Source of the DNA: Ignavibacteriota bacterium
Lineage (GTDB): Bacteria > Bacteroidota > Ignavibacteria > Tepidaquicellales > Tepidaquicellaceae
Length of the DNA: 39,383 nucleotides
Direction: 5' to 3'
Assembly (NCBI GenBank): GCA_020437545.1
Contig: JAGQWH010000015.1
Location: 1-39,383 of the forward strand
The stretch's first letter is position 1; each line of letters begins with the position of its first letter. The notes beneath the pieces are model-generated. The model saw nothing but the letters and a program-made list of their open reading frames with translations. It made no database searches and was not told where the DNA came from. The position numbers and the translations under genes were made by a program. This document shows, piece by piece, positions 26,070 through 34,186 of the stretch.

Positions 26070-26080
26070 GAATATTCCGG
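26059..26080 (+). other. Stem-loop over the lipoprotein stop codon
   Basis: CCGGAAT (26059-26065) pairs with ATTCCGG (26074-26080) around an 8-base loop containing the TAG stop (26067-26069). No T-run follows; it may be an mRNA stabiliser or a weak attenuator inside the operon. Confidence 0.4.
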
Positions 26081-26228
26081 ATTCAATATAACACAAAATT
26101 AAAATTTTTAATAAATAAAAAAATTAAAGTAATCATTTAAAAACCTAAAATAATATGTTTTGCTTTAATTCAAAATTATGTAAGTTGTTGTGAATTAACA
26201 AAACAATTAGCATCACTAAATATTCAAT

Positions 26229-27944
26229 ATGCCTATTAAAAAAACTACACTACTTATTTTATTTGTACTGTTTTTTGCGGGAGTTAATTTTTCTCCCGGA
26301 CAGGAAACTGCAGGAAGTAAAGAAGTTCTTACTTTGAAAAAGCTTTCAGAGAAAATTTCTTATGCAGAAAACGGCGACAAAATAAAATTAACGCTTAACT
26401 CAATTACCAGAGAGCGGTATAGTTCTTCGGTAATTAAAAGTTTTTCGAATAAGAGCAACAAAGCTCTATCCAAAAAGTATGATGACTTTGGCGATCTGAC
26501 ATCTAAAGATAACAACTTATTAACTCTGTCACCAAAATCAAAATATTCTTTAAAAAATGTAATATCAAATCCTCTTCCGACTCCCGAAAAATATGTTCCA
26601 TGGGAATCAACCAAACATTTCGGCTGGGCGGTGTTCGATGAATTGTTTTTCAATATTGCATTTCCCTGGGCTCTCGCAAGATTTGGAAGAGACTGGGATA
26701 GTCCCGGTCAGGGAGAAAGATGGCCGTTCATCGGCTGGCAGTCTATCTGGTCCAACTTAAATAACGGTTGGAACTATGACGGCGATAACTTCCAGACAAA
26801 TTATTTCGCTCACCCGTTCGGAGGAAGTTTGTTCTTCAACAGCGGAAGATCAAACGGATATAACTTCTGGGAATCAGGAGCATTTGCTCTTGCGGGAAGT
26901 TTTATATGGGAACATTTCATGGAAACAAATCAGCCTGCAATTAATGACTGGGTAAATACCGGACTTAACGGTGCGGCTTTCGGTGAAATTCTTTACAGAC
27001 TTTCTACTATGGTCACTGATAATACTGCCAGAGGTTCTCACAGGGTATGGACTGAGATCGCAGGAGGTTTATTTAATCCTGTGAGATTATTCCAGAGATT
27101 AGTAACAGGTGAAGTTTCGAGAGTATTCCCGAATCCGGAATGGAGAAAGCCTGATTACTTTAATCTGAATCTTGATGCAGGTACACAGGTCTTTACCAAT
27201 GATTCTTCTGATGTTAAAGAACTTGAAGGTATGTTTGAAATGAATATAGTTTATGGCACTCCATTCGAACATAAACGCACTACACCATTTTCTCATTTTG
27301 CATTTAATTTTGGAATCGGTACAACTTCCCCTACTGTTCAGAATATGCATGCTATCGGAAGTCTGGTTTCATTTCAGATCTCTGATAAAAAAACAGCAAA
27401 GCATTCACTGGAAACTACCTTGAATTATGATTATATAAATAATGTAGCTTTGATTTACGGAAACGCAGCATTTGTTGAAAAATTAAATTCAGAATATATT
27501 TTAAATAATAAAGATCTGAGATTAAGAACTAATCTTGGATTAAGGATCATACCAATGGCTGCAACTTCGGATGATTATTTCCTTGATTCTACTGACGGAA
27601 GAAATTATGACATGGGTCAGGCACTTGGTGCAAGCGCCGGATTCGGACTTTATAAAGACGGGTGGAGTATTTTAGAAGTGGCGTATGCTATGGATTATTT
27701 ATGGACTCAAAGCGAACCGGCTTTTTCTGAGCATTTAGTACAATGGGGTGAAGCAAGATTTCAACTTCCTTTGAAAGAATATTTTGTGTTCGGTCTCTCT
27801 TTTGGATTCTATAAACGAAACAGTTACTATCACTATCCTGACGGATTCATCATTGATCCAAATACAGGACAGCCAAAGGCTACTCCGGATGTAGGCTTTC
27901 AGTCACCGCTTATTAGAGCATACTTTAAAACAAGGATATTTTAA
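26229..27944 (+). CDS. DUF3943 outer-membrane protein
   Basis: 571 residues with a signal peptide (KKTTLLILFVLFFAGVNFSPGQ). A charged, possibly periplasmic region covers ~25-115. The DUF3943 core follows at ~185-265, with NYFAHPFGGSLFFNSGRSNGYNFWES, GSFIWEHFMETNQPAINDW and GAAFGEILYRLSTM. Alternating beta-barrel strands run to the end (aromatic final segment LIRAYFKTRIF). The Y-x-AHP-x-G-S and FWES...WE motifs are diagnostic of the family. Its role in the outer membrane is not known. It is followed 16 bases later by a second barrel-like gene. Confidence 0.85.
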   Translation: MPIKKTTLLILFVLFFAGVNFSPGQETAGSKEVLTLKKLSEKISYAENGDKIKLTLNSITRERYSSSVIKSFSNKSNKALSKKYDDFGDLTSKDNNLLTLSPKSKYSLKNVISNPLPTPEKYVPWESTKHFGWAVFDELFFNIAFPWALARFGRDWDSPGQGERWPFIGWQSIWSNLNNGWNYDGDNFQTNYFAHPFGGSLFFNSGRSNGYNFWESGAFALAGSFIWEHFMETNQPAINDWVNTGLNGAAFGEILYRLSTMVTDNTARGSHRVWTEIAGGLFNPVRLFQRLVTGEVSRVFPNPEWRKPDYFNLNLDAGTQVFTNDSSDVKELEGMFEMNIVYGTPFEHKRTTPFSHFAFNFGIGTTSPTVQNMHAIGSLVSFQISDKKTAKHSLETTLNYDYINNVALIYGNAAFVEKLNSEYILNNKDLRLRTNLGLRIIPMAATSDDYFLDSTDGRNYDMGQALGASAGFGLYKDGWSILEVAYAMDYLWTQSEPAFSEHLVQWGEARFQLPLKEYFVFGLSFGFYKRNSYYHYPDGFIIDPNTGQPKATPDVGFQSPLIRAYFKTRIF

Positions 27945-27960
27945 AACTGTAAATTAATCT

Positions 27961-28641
27961 ATGAAAATAATTTTATTAATAATAGTATTTTGTTTTTCGA
28001 TAACCGGATTGAGTCTTTCACAATCGCTTACTCCGCTGAAATTATCGGACATCAAAAAAGAATCTTTAGAAATAGTAAATCCTGTTATTAAAGCAGGCTC
28101 TTCTGATTACAAGAAAGAATTAAGTGATCAGATATTTGTAACATATAGTTATATTCAGAATCTGGGAAATTTTAAGGATTATTACAGTGATGGACAGGGA
28201 TTTATGCTCAATTACGGTAAGTATTTTCCTAATTCTTGGTTAGCGGTTGTCCGGTCAGGATATTTCAAACAGAATTTTAAAGTTGACGTTGACTCAGGTG
28301 GATTTAATAATTTTAATTATATTCCGATTCATTTCGGTGGTAGATTTTATGTTTACAAAAATGTTTTCATGCCGTATTTTTCTTTTATGAACGGTATAAA
28401 TATAATTTCTGCTACAGATTTTGTCGGGGATGTAAATCATGATGACGAGACAACTGTTAAATATGCATTTCAGGTTGGATTTGGTTTTGATGTAAAATTC
28501 ACCAGAAATTTTGGAGTAAATGCAAGTATAAATTATAACAACAGTTTCTGGGAAGATTCAGATCCCGGAATTGGACAGGAAGGAAAAATGATGACAGGAT
28601 TTGAATATGTCGGCGGATTGGTTTATAACTTTAACAGATAA
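27961..28641 (+). CDS. Small outer-membrane beta-barrel-like protein
   Basis: 226 residues with a signal peptide (MKIILLIIVFCFSITGLSLSQ). The rest consists of alternating amphipathic strands rich in Tyr, Phe, Asn and Gly: LSDQIFVTYSYIQNLGNFKDYYSDGQGFMLNYGKYF, IPIHFGGRFYVYKNVFMPYFSFMNGI and YAFQVGFGFDVKFTRNFGVNASINYN in outline. It ends MTGFEYVGGLVYNFNR, a typical last barrel strand with a penultimate aromatic. No named family recognised. Last gene before the terminator at 28689, 16 bases after the DUF3943 gene and surely co-transcribed. Confidence 0.8.
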   Translation: MKIILLIIVFCFSITGLSLSQSLTPLKLSDIKKESLEIVNPVIKAGSSDYKKELSDQIFVTYSYIQNLGNFKDYYSDGQGFMLNYGKYFPNSWLAVVRSGYFKQNFKVDVDSGGFNNFNYIPIHFGGRFYVYKNVFMPYFSFMNGINIISATDFVGDVNHDDETTVKYAFQVGFGFDVKFTRNFGVNASINYNNSFWEDSDPGIGQEGKMMTGFEYVGGLVYNFNR

Positions 28642-28688
28642 GCATTCTTATCATATAGTCTGTTTACAGATAAAAATTGTAATAATAC

Positions 28689-28716
28689 AAAGCGGGAATC
28701 AAATCCCGCTTTTTTT
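28689..28716 (+). terminator. Rho-independent terminator of the DUF1254 operon
   Basis: AAAGCGGGA (28689-28697), 6-base loop, TCCCGCTTT (28704-28712), with T continuing to 28716. Perfect 9-bp stem. Confidence 0.92.
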
Positions 28717-28813
28717 ATGATATAATTAAGCTGAATTGAGATATAGTATGAACTTGATCAGAATATCACTTTGTTAATAAGGTAGAATTCTTATTAGCCG
28801 GGTAGTAAAAATA

Positions 28814-29302
28814 CTATTTTGCTTTTTTAAGTTTTGCTTTTGGCTTGACTATAGCTTTTGGTTTAGTCTTCGCTTTAGCTTTTGGTTTAGCAGTTACCTT
28901 TGCTTTTGATTCAGCTTTAACCTTAACTTTGGTTTTAGCTTTTGTATCTGATTTCGCTGTTGATTTTATTTTAGCTTTTGATTCTGTTTTAACTTTTGGT
29001 TTTGAATTAGCTAATTCAGATTTTTTGTTTTTCCGGGTTTTAGTCTTGGGGATCTCAGGAAGAATTTTTTGAAAGTTATTGTTTTTAAATACCTTTTGCA
29101 TTTCTGTCTTAACCTTTTTTAGGTTCCTGTTTGCTTCATCTTCCATAATAAAATATACCATCTTGGATTTTCCGTTGTGGAATTCGATGATTAAACAATA
29201 AGGCTTTTTTGGATTGTCTGATTCTGTGCTTTTTACGGATTTTATGAATTCGGATTGAATAAACGACAGATCATTTACAGGTCCAACTGAAATAGATCTC
29301 AT
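28814..29302 (-). CDS. Protein with histone-H1-like Lys/Ala/Pro tail
   Basis: 162 residues. The N-terminal ~85 form a small domain with strands (KKPYCLIIEFHNGKSKMVYFIMEDEANRNLKKVKTEMQKVF in outline). The remaining ~75 are almost only Lys, Ala, Thr, Pro, Val and Ser in KAK, KPK and KTK repeats, like the tails of bacterial histone-H1-like proteins (Hc1, AlgP type). This suggests DNA or other polyanion binding and nucleoid association. The N-terminal domain is not one I can name. AAAGGA precedes the ATG by about 7 bases. It is a single gene, divergent from the carbonic anhydrase gene. Confidence 0.75.
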   Translation of the reverse strand: MRSISVGPVNDLSFIQSEFIKSVKSTESDNPKKPYCLIIEFHNGKSKMVYFIMEDEANRNLKKVKTEMQKVFKNNNFQKILPEIPKTKTRKNKKSELANSKPKVKTESKAKIKSTAKSDTKAKTKVKVKAESKAKVTAKPKAKAKTKPKAIVKPKAKLKKAK

Positions 29303-29599
29303 GACTTTCCTTTCTTTAGTTTTTTTGATTAAAATAAGCTAAGAAAGAGTTTAATCATTTTTTTTTGAATATATAAGTCATTCAGTATATTTTTTTAATT
29401 TAAAAGAATTATGAAAATTATGATTTTTTATAATATTTTAAAATAAATTCTTTATTTTTGTAATGTATGTAATTTAAAGGATGCTTGAATTGAATGGTAA
29501 ATTGAAATTTTTATTTTGCGGATATTCAGATAACCCTGTCAAAAACTAAGAATCATATACAAACTTTAGAAACATATTTTATAAATTAAACCAAAACCT

Positions 29600-30340
29600 A
29601 TGAAAAAATTATTATTAGTCTCATTTGTATCTTCTCTTTTTTTATTCTCTTGTGGTAACAAGAGTGAAGTAAAGCATGAAGAAAAGCAGGAGTCAAAAAA
29701 AGAAACGGAGGTCAGAAATGATGTAATGACAAAAGAACTTCAGCAGGCAAAGACCCCTGAACAGGTACTGGAAATACTCAAAACCGGAAACGCAAAATTC
29801 GTAAAAGGCGATCTTACATTTACAGATTATCCGAAACAGATAATGCAGACCTCTCAGGGTCAGTTTCCTACAGCAGTAGTTCTGTCCTGTCTTGATTCGA
29901 GAGTTCCTGTTGAGAAGGTCTTTGATCTTGGCATAGGTGATATTTTCGTAGCCAGAGTCGCCGGTAATATTATAAATCCGGATATACTTGCCAGTATGGA
30001 ATACGGATGCAAAGTAGTCGGATCAAAGTTAATTGTAGTTCTCGGTCATACCGAATGCGGCGCAGTTAAAGCAGCAATAGATGATGTAAAACTCGGAAAC
30101 ATCACCGAGCTTCTGGAAAAGATACAACCGGCTGTCGATAGCCTTTCAAAATTTGATGGGGATAAAACATCAAAGAATAAAGATTATGTGAAAAAAGTAA
30201 CTGATGAGAATGTTATTGTTGCAATTGATGAGATCAGGAAAAAAAGTCCTATCCTGAAAGAGATGGAAGAGAAAGGTGAGATACAGATCGTAGGTGGATT
30301 ATATGATGTGAGTACTGGTTCGGTTACATTTATGAAGTGA
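29600..30340 (+). CDS. Beta-class carbonic anhydrase with lipoprotein signal
   Basis: 246 residues; interconverts CO2 and bicarbonate. The zinc ligands of the beta class are present: C97-x-D99-S-R in VVLSCLDSRVP and H150-x-x-C153 in VVLGHTECGAV. The family core GIGDIFVARVAGNI and the C-terminal VGGLYDVSTGSV are also there. The start MKKLLLVSFVSSLFLFSCGNKSE is a lipoprotein signal with lipobox Cys18, followed by a Lys/Glu linker to ~45, so the enzyme should be anchored outside the inner membrane rather than cytosolic. It has its own terminator at 30365. It lies upstream of the second sulfatase with a 500-base gap, so is probably independently transcribed. Confidence 0.93.
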   Translation: MKKLLLVSFVSSLFLFSCGNKSEVKHEEKQESKKETEVRNDVMTKELQQAKTPEQVLEILKTGNAKFVKGDLTFTDYPKQIMQTSQGQFPTAVVLSCLDSRVPVEKVFDLGIGDIFVARVAGNIINPDILASMEYGCKVVGSKLIVVLGHTECGAVKAAIDDVKLGNITELLEKIQPAVDSLSKFDGDKTSKNKDYVKKVTDENVIVAIDEIRKKSPILKEMEEKGEIQIVGGLYDVSTGSVTFMK

Positions 30341-30364
30341 ACTTAATCGGATATCAGATTTTTT

Positions 30365-30414
30365 AATCCGTCGCAGATAAAAGTGATTATACTTATGCGG
30401 CGGATTTTTTTTTT
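30365..30414 (+). terminator. Rho-independent terminator of the carbonic anhydrase gene
   Basis: AATCCGTCGCA (30365-30375) pairs with TGCGGCGGATT (30396-30406) with one G-T pair. A smaller inner AAGT/ACTT pairing lies in the loop, and about ten T follow. Confidence 0.88.
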
Positions 30415-30842
30415 ACTGCACTTACCTAATCCGGTTTGGCTGATCGGAAAAGTGATATAATCTATAACTTTATTCTCAGCCTTCTATTCTCTTACCTGTT
30501 AAACTTCCCGAATATATATTACTCACTAAAAAAGAAATCCGGAGTATTATATATATATTCCGGCACTGACTGAATTTGAAAATATTTTAAATATAGTCAT
30601 TATTTTAGTGTGTATATTGAAAATTCATTTTTCGTAATTTGTATAAATTGTGAATTTTAAATTACGATTTAAATTTTTTACATCAGACTCAGTAAACTTT
30701 CCGGTTAATTTTCTTTCCTGATAATTAATACAAACAGGCTTTTAAGATTTAATCAGAAAGAAAAAAAACTTTTTAAAGTCACAATTTTTATACTTAATAA
30801 TTATCTAAATTCACTAATTTTTTAAACACTAAATTTATTATT
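30415..30842. other. 428-base AT-rich region before the second sulfatase
   Basis: No gene found. One inverted repeat stands out: CCGGAGTAT (30539-30547) and ATATTCCGG (30555-30563), 8 of 9 pairs, TA-rich centre. It is about 280 bases from the sulfatase ATG and could be an operator or a chance hairpin. Confidence 0.5.
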
Positions 30843-33218
30843 ATGAGTAAATCACATGAATTACATCGTGCCCATCTTCCGATTCCAAGCAAAAAATTCA
30901 AAGGTTACATAGCATATGACGGTAAGGATCCGGATTCAAAGTTTCCTCCGATAAAATCAGTTCACCCACCTGACGGAGCTCCTAATGTCTTATTAATTCT
31001 TATAGATGATGCGGGTTTCGGATCATCAAGCGCTTTTGGGGGTCCGTGTTATACACCTAATGCTGAGAAACTGGCTGCGGGAGGATTAAAACTCAACCGC
31101 TTTCATACAACAGCTCTTTGTTCACCAACACGTCAGGCGTTACTTACCGGCCGTAATCACCACTCTGCCGGAATGGGATGCATAACTGAAGTTGCAACAG
31201 GCGCTCCGGGATACTCTTCTGTCCTTCCCAATACTATGTCACCTCTTGCAAAGACTCTTAAACTTAACGGATATTCCACTGCACAATTTGGTAAATGTCA
31301 CGAAGTTCCTGTATGGGAAACAAGTCCGGCAGGTCCTTTCAATGCATGGCCATCAGGAGGCGGTGGTTTTGAATATTTTTACGGATTCATAGGAGGCGAA
31401 GCAAATCAATGGTATCCGACACTTTATGAAGGAACTGTTCCGGTCGAACCGGATAAAACTCCCGAAGAAGGATATCATCTTGTTGAAGATATGACTAATA
31501 AAGCGATCGCATGGGCAGGTCAGCAAAAAGCTCTTATGAGCGATAAGCCATTCTTTATGTATTTTGCTCCCGGCGCAACTCACGCTCCGCACCATGTTCC
31601 GAAAGAATGGGCTGATAAATACAAAGGAAAATTTGACGCGGGCTGGGATAAGCTCCGTGAAGAGACTTTTGCAAGACAGTTAAAATTAGGAGTTATTCCT
31701 CCTGACAGTAAATTAACGGAACGTCCTAAGGAAATCCCCGCATGGGATGATATGCCGGAAGACATGAAGCCGGTTTTAAGAAGACAGATGGAAGTGTATG
31801 CCGGTTTTATGGAATATACTGATCATCACGTTGGACGTCTTCTTGATTCACTTCAGAAAATAAATATACTAGATGATACACTGGTATATTACATAATAGG
31901 AGACAACGGCGCATCTGCTGAAGGTACTCTTAACGGCACATATAATGAGATGCTGAACTTTAACGGACTTGCCGCTCTGGAAACTCCTGAATTTCTCAAT
32001 GCAAGAATAGATAAACTTGGCGGACCTGATTCTTATAATCACTATGCTGTAGGTTGGGCTCATGCATTGAATACTCCATATCAGTGGACAAAACAGGTTG
32101 CATCACACTGGGGAGGAACAAGGAACGGTACGATCATTCACTGGCCGAATTTCATAAAAGGTAAAGGTGAATTGCGGACACAGTTCAGTCACGTAATTGA
32201 CGTAGCTCCTACTATACTTGAAGCTGCGGGTATTCCCGAGCCGATCTCGGTTGACGGAGTGCAGCAGTCTCCTATTGAAGGAGTAAGTATATTAAGTACA
32301 TTCAATGATGCAAATGCACCTGAACTGCGTGAGACTCAGTATTTTGAAATGTTCGGTAACAGAGGAATCTATCATAAAGGATGGACAGCTGTTACTAAAC
32401 ATAAAACACCATGGATTTTGATTGGTGAAAAGACACCTGCTTTTGACGATGATGTATGGGAATTGTATGATACCAATAAAGACTGGACTCAGGCAAATGA
32501 TCTCTCAAAAGATATGCCTGAGAAGCTTCATGAACTTCAGAGATTATGGCTCATGGAAGCAGTTCGATATAACGTATTACCTCTTGATGATGATATTGCT
32601 AAAAAAATGAATCCTGATACTGCAGGAAGACCTGTGCTTATCAGAGGAAATTCACAGATCCTTTTCGGAGGAATGGGAAGATTATCCGAGAATTGCGTGA
32701 TCAGTATAAAGAACAAGTCTCACTCTGTAACTGCTGAAATAGTGGTTCCGGAAAAAGACGCAGAAGGAGTTATAATTGCTCAGGGTGCGAACATAGGTGG
32801 CTGGAGTCTTTATGCGAAAGACGGTAAACTAAAATACTGTTACAATCTCGGAGGAATAAATTACTATTATGTAGAATCTGCTAACAAAATACCTTCAGGA
32901 CAGCATCAGGTGCGAATGGAATTCACTTATGCCGGCGGAGGGCTTGGTAAAGGCGGTAAAGTAGCATTGTTTATCGACGGTAAGCAAGACGGAGAGGGCG
33001 ATGTAGACATGACACAGTCAATGGTTTTCTCAGCAGATGATGGTTGTGATGTAGGTGAAGACACCGGAGCTCCCGTTTCACAGGATTACGGTCCGTTGGG
33101 AAATGGTTTCAATGGAGAGGTAAAAGGTGTTCAGATAGCAATTGCGGATGATGCAAATAATTCGGATCACCTTGTTGATCCCGAGGATGCATTGCGTGTA
33201 GCCATGGCAAGACAGTAA
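30843..33218 (+). CDS. Sulfatase (formylglycine-dependent, long cytosolic arylsulfatase type), copy 2
   Basis: 791 residues, no signal peptide. Metal ligands DD at 55-56 (LIDDAGFG), formylglycine motif CSPTR with Cys93, LTGRNHH, GKCHEVP (where copy 1 has GKWHLTP), THAPHHVPKEWADKYKGKFD, GDNGASAEGTLNG and HWPNFI are in place. The C-terminal ~190-residue beta domain (SHSVTAEIVVPEKDAEGVIIAQG ... FIDGKQDGEG) and the end VAMARQ match copy 1. The GKxHxVP form, shared with copy 3 (GKNHNVP), separates copies 2 and 3 from copy 1 and suggests a different substrate. It is a single transcription unit with a strong terminator at 33250. Confidence 0.93.
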   Translation: MSKSHELHRAHLPIPSKKFKGYIAYDGKDPDSKFPPIKSVHPPDGAPNVLLILIDDAGFGSSSAFGGPCYTPNAEKLAAGGLKLNRFHTTALCSPTRQALLTGRNHHSAGMGCITEVATGAPGYSSVLPNTMSPLAKTLKLNGYSTAQFGKCHEVPVWETSPAGPFNAWPSGGGGFEYFYGFIGGEANQWYPTLYEGTVPVEPDKTPEEGYHLVEDMTNKAIAWAGQQKALMSDKPFFMYFAPGATHAPHHVPKEWADKYKGKFDAGWDKLREETFARQLKLGVIPPDSKLTERPKEIPAWDDMPEDMKPVLRRQMEVYAGFMEYTDHHVGRLLDSLQKINILDDTLVYYIIGDNGASAEGTLNGTYNEMLNFNGLAALETPEFLNARIDKLGGPDSYNHYAVGWAHALNTPYQWTKQVASHWGGTRNGTIIHWPNFIKGKGELRTQFSHVIDVAPTILEAAGIPEPISVDGVQQSPIEGVSILSTFNDANAPELRETQYFEMFGNRGIYHKGWTAVTKHKTPWILIGEKTPAFDDDVWELYDTNKDWTQANDLSKDMPEKLHELQRLWLMEAVRYNVLPLDDDIAKKMNPDTAGRPVLIRGNSQILFGGMGRLSENCVISIKNKSHSVTAEIVVPEKDAEGVIIAQGANIGGWSLYAKDGKLKYCYNLGGINYYYVESANKIPSGQHQVRMEFTYAGGGLGKGGKVALFIDGKQDGEGDVDMTQSMVFSADDGCDVGEDTGAPVSQDYGPLGNGFNGEVKGVQIAIADDANNSDHLVDPEDALRVAMARQ

Positions 33219-33232
33219 ATCTATTTTAAATG

Positions 33233-33267
33233 TTCAATGTACAATGTTTAATGTACAATGCTCAATT
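33233..33267 (+). repeat. Heptamer array of NNYAATG type after the second sulfatase
   Basis: Five consecutive 7-base units (TTCAATG, TACAATG, TTTAATG, TACAATG, CTCAATT). The same TTCAATG unit occurs on the minus strand at 17500-17531, after the helical-repeat gene. Confidence 0.7.
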
Positions 33268-33287
33268 TTGGGCATTGTACATTTTTT
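33250..33287 (+). terminator. Terminator built on the heptamer array
   Basis: AATGTACAATGC (33250-33261) pairs perfectly with GCATTGTACATT (33272-33283) across a 10-base loop, and the T-run extends to 33287. The left arm consists of array units. Confidence 0.88.
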
Positions 33288-33412
33288 ATGAGCTTTTATT
33301 TTAGCGGATTCAGCCGGAAGTTTTTTGCTGAAGTATAGTTATTGAAGAATAATTTAAATTTATTATCCGGTTTAATAATGTTAATTTCCCTAAAAATTAA
33401 TTAGGAAAAAAA

Positions 33413-34084
33413 ATGCAATCAGAAACAATTCCCAACCCCCTCAAATTTGAAAAGCGCTGGCCTGTTGCGCTGACGATTTTAATTGTTGGTATACTCCTTT
33501 GGTTTATACCTGAGCGAATAAGTCTTTTACCGTCATGGTTGGCATATGCAGCATGCATAATCATGCTAATTCCTATCATAGCTATTGGATTAACAAAAGC
33601 AGATCCATTTTGGCTTAAAATGGAAAAATATATTCTCTTCTCTTTTCTCTTCTTGACGGGAGTTGGAAATTTTATGAATCTTGAAAACCTTATCAAAGAT
33701 ATGCTTTATAAATCCAGCCAGATAGACGGATTACAGTTACTTGCATCTAGTATAGCAGTCTGGCTGATAAATGCACTTATGTTTTCTCTGCTGTACTGGC
33801 AGATCGACAGAGGAGGACCGGAAGCAAGACAGAACAACCTTAAAAAGAAACCGGACTGGTTTTTCACACAGGATTCAGCCCCGGAAGAATTTGTTCCTGA
33901 TAACTGGAAACCTGTTTTTGTTGATTATCTGTATCTTGCATATTCAACATCTACGGCATTCAGTACTACGGATGTCATTCCGCTTAATTCCAAATCAAAA
34001 ATGCTTATGATGTTTCAGAGCTTTATTTCGCTGATAATTATAGTCATAGTAGGTGCACGCGCTATAAATATTATCGGCAGTTAA
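33413..34084 (+). CDS. DUF1345-like multi-pass membrane protein
   Basis: 223 residues with hydrophobic segments near 18-36, 40-60, 73-92, 109-130 and 197-220. A hydrophilic loop carries QIDRGGPEARQ (~131-141) and KKPDWFF. The segment VDYLYLAYSTSTAFSTTDVIPLNSKSKMLMMFQS (~170-203) resembles the channel-like re-entrant region of DUF1345 (COG4291) proteins, F-x-Y-F-S-F-T-x-x-T-x-x-x-x-S-D-V. Related proteins are annotated as unknown membrane proteins. The DRGGPEAR version may be its own subgroup. AGGA precedes the ATG. It sits alone downstream of the second sulfatase, after a terminator. Confidence 0.7.
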   Translation: MQSETIPNPLKFEKRWPVALTILIVGILLWFIPERISLLPSWLAYAACIIMLIPIIAIGLTKADPFWLKMEKYILFSFLFLTGVGNFMNLENLIKDMLYKSSQIDGLQLLASSIAVWLINALMFSLLYWQIDRGGPEARQNNLKKKPDWFFTQDSAPEEFVPDNWKPVFVDYLYLAYSTSTAFSTTDVIPLNSKSKMLMMFQSFISLIIIVIVGARAINIIGS

Positions 34085-34186
34085 AAGTATACCTATCTTG
34101 TATATTGAATGTGAAATTTTTTTCCAATAAGACCTGATCTATTTAAGATCCGTTGTAAATTTAAAAATAAGTATATCAGAAATTTT

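Noticed and set aside
28845-29072. Hydrophobic 75-codon frame on the plus strand
   Set aside because: It is the antisense of the Lys/Ala-rich tail, which always gives a Leu/Ala/Phe-rich shadow.
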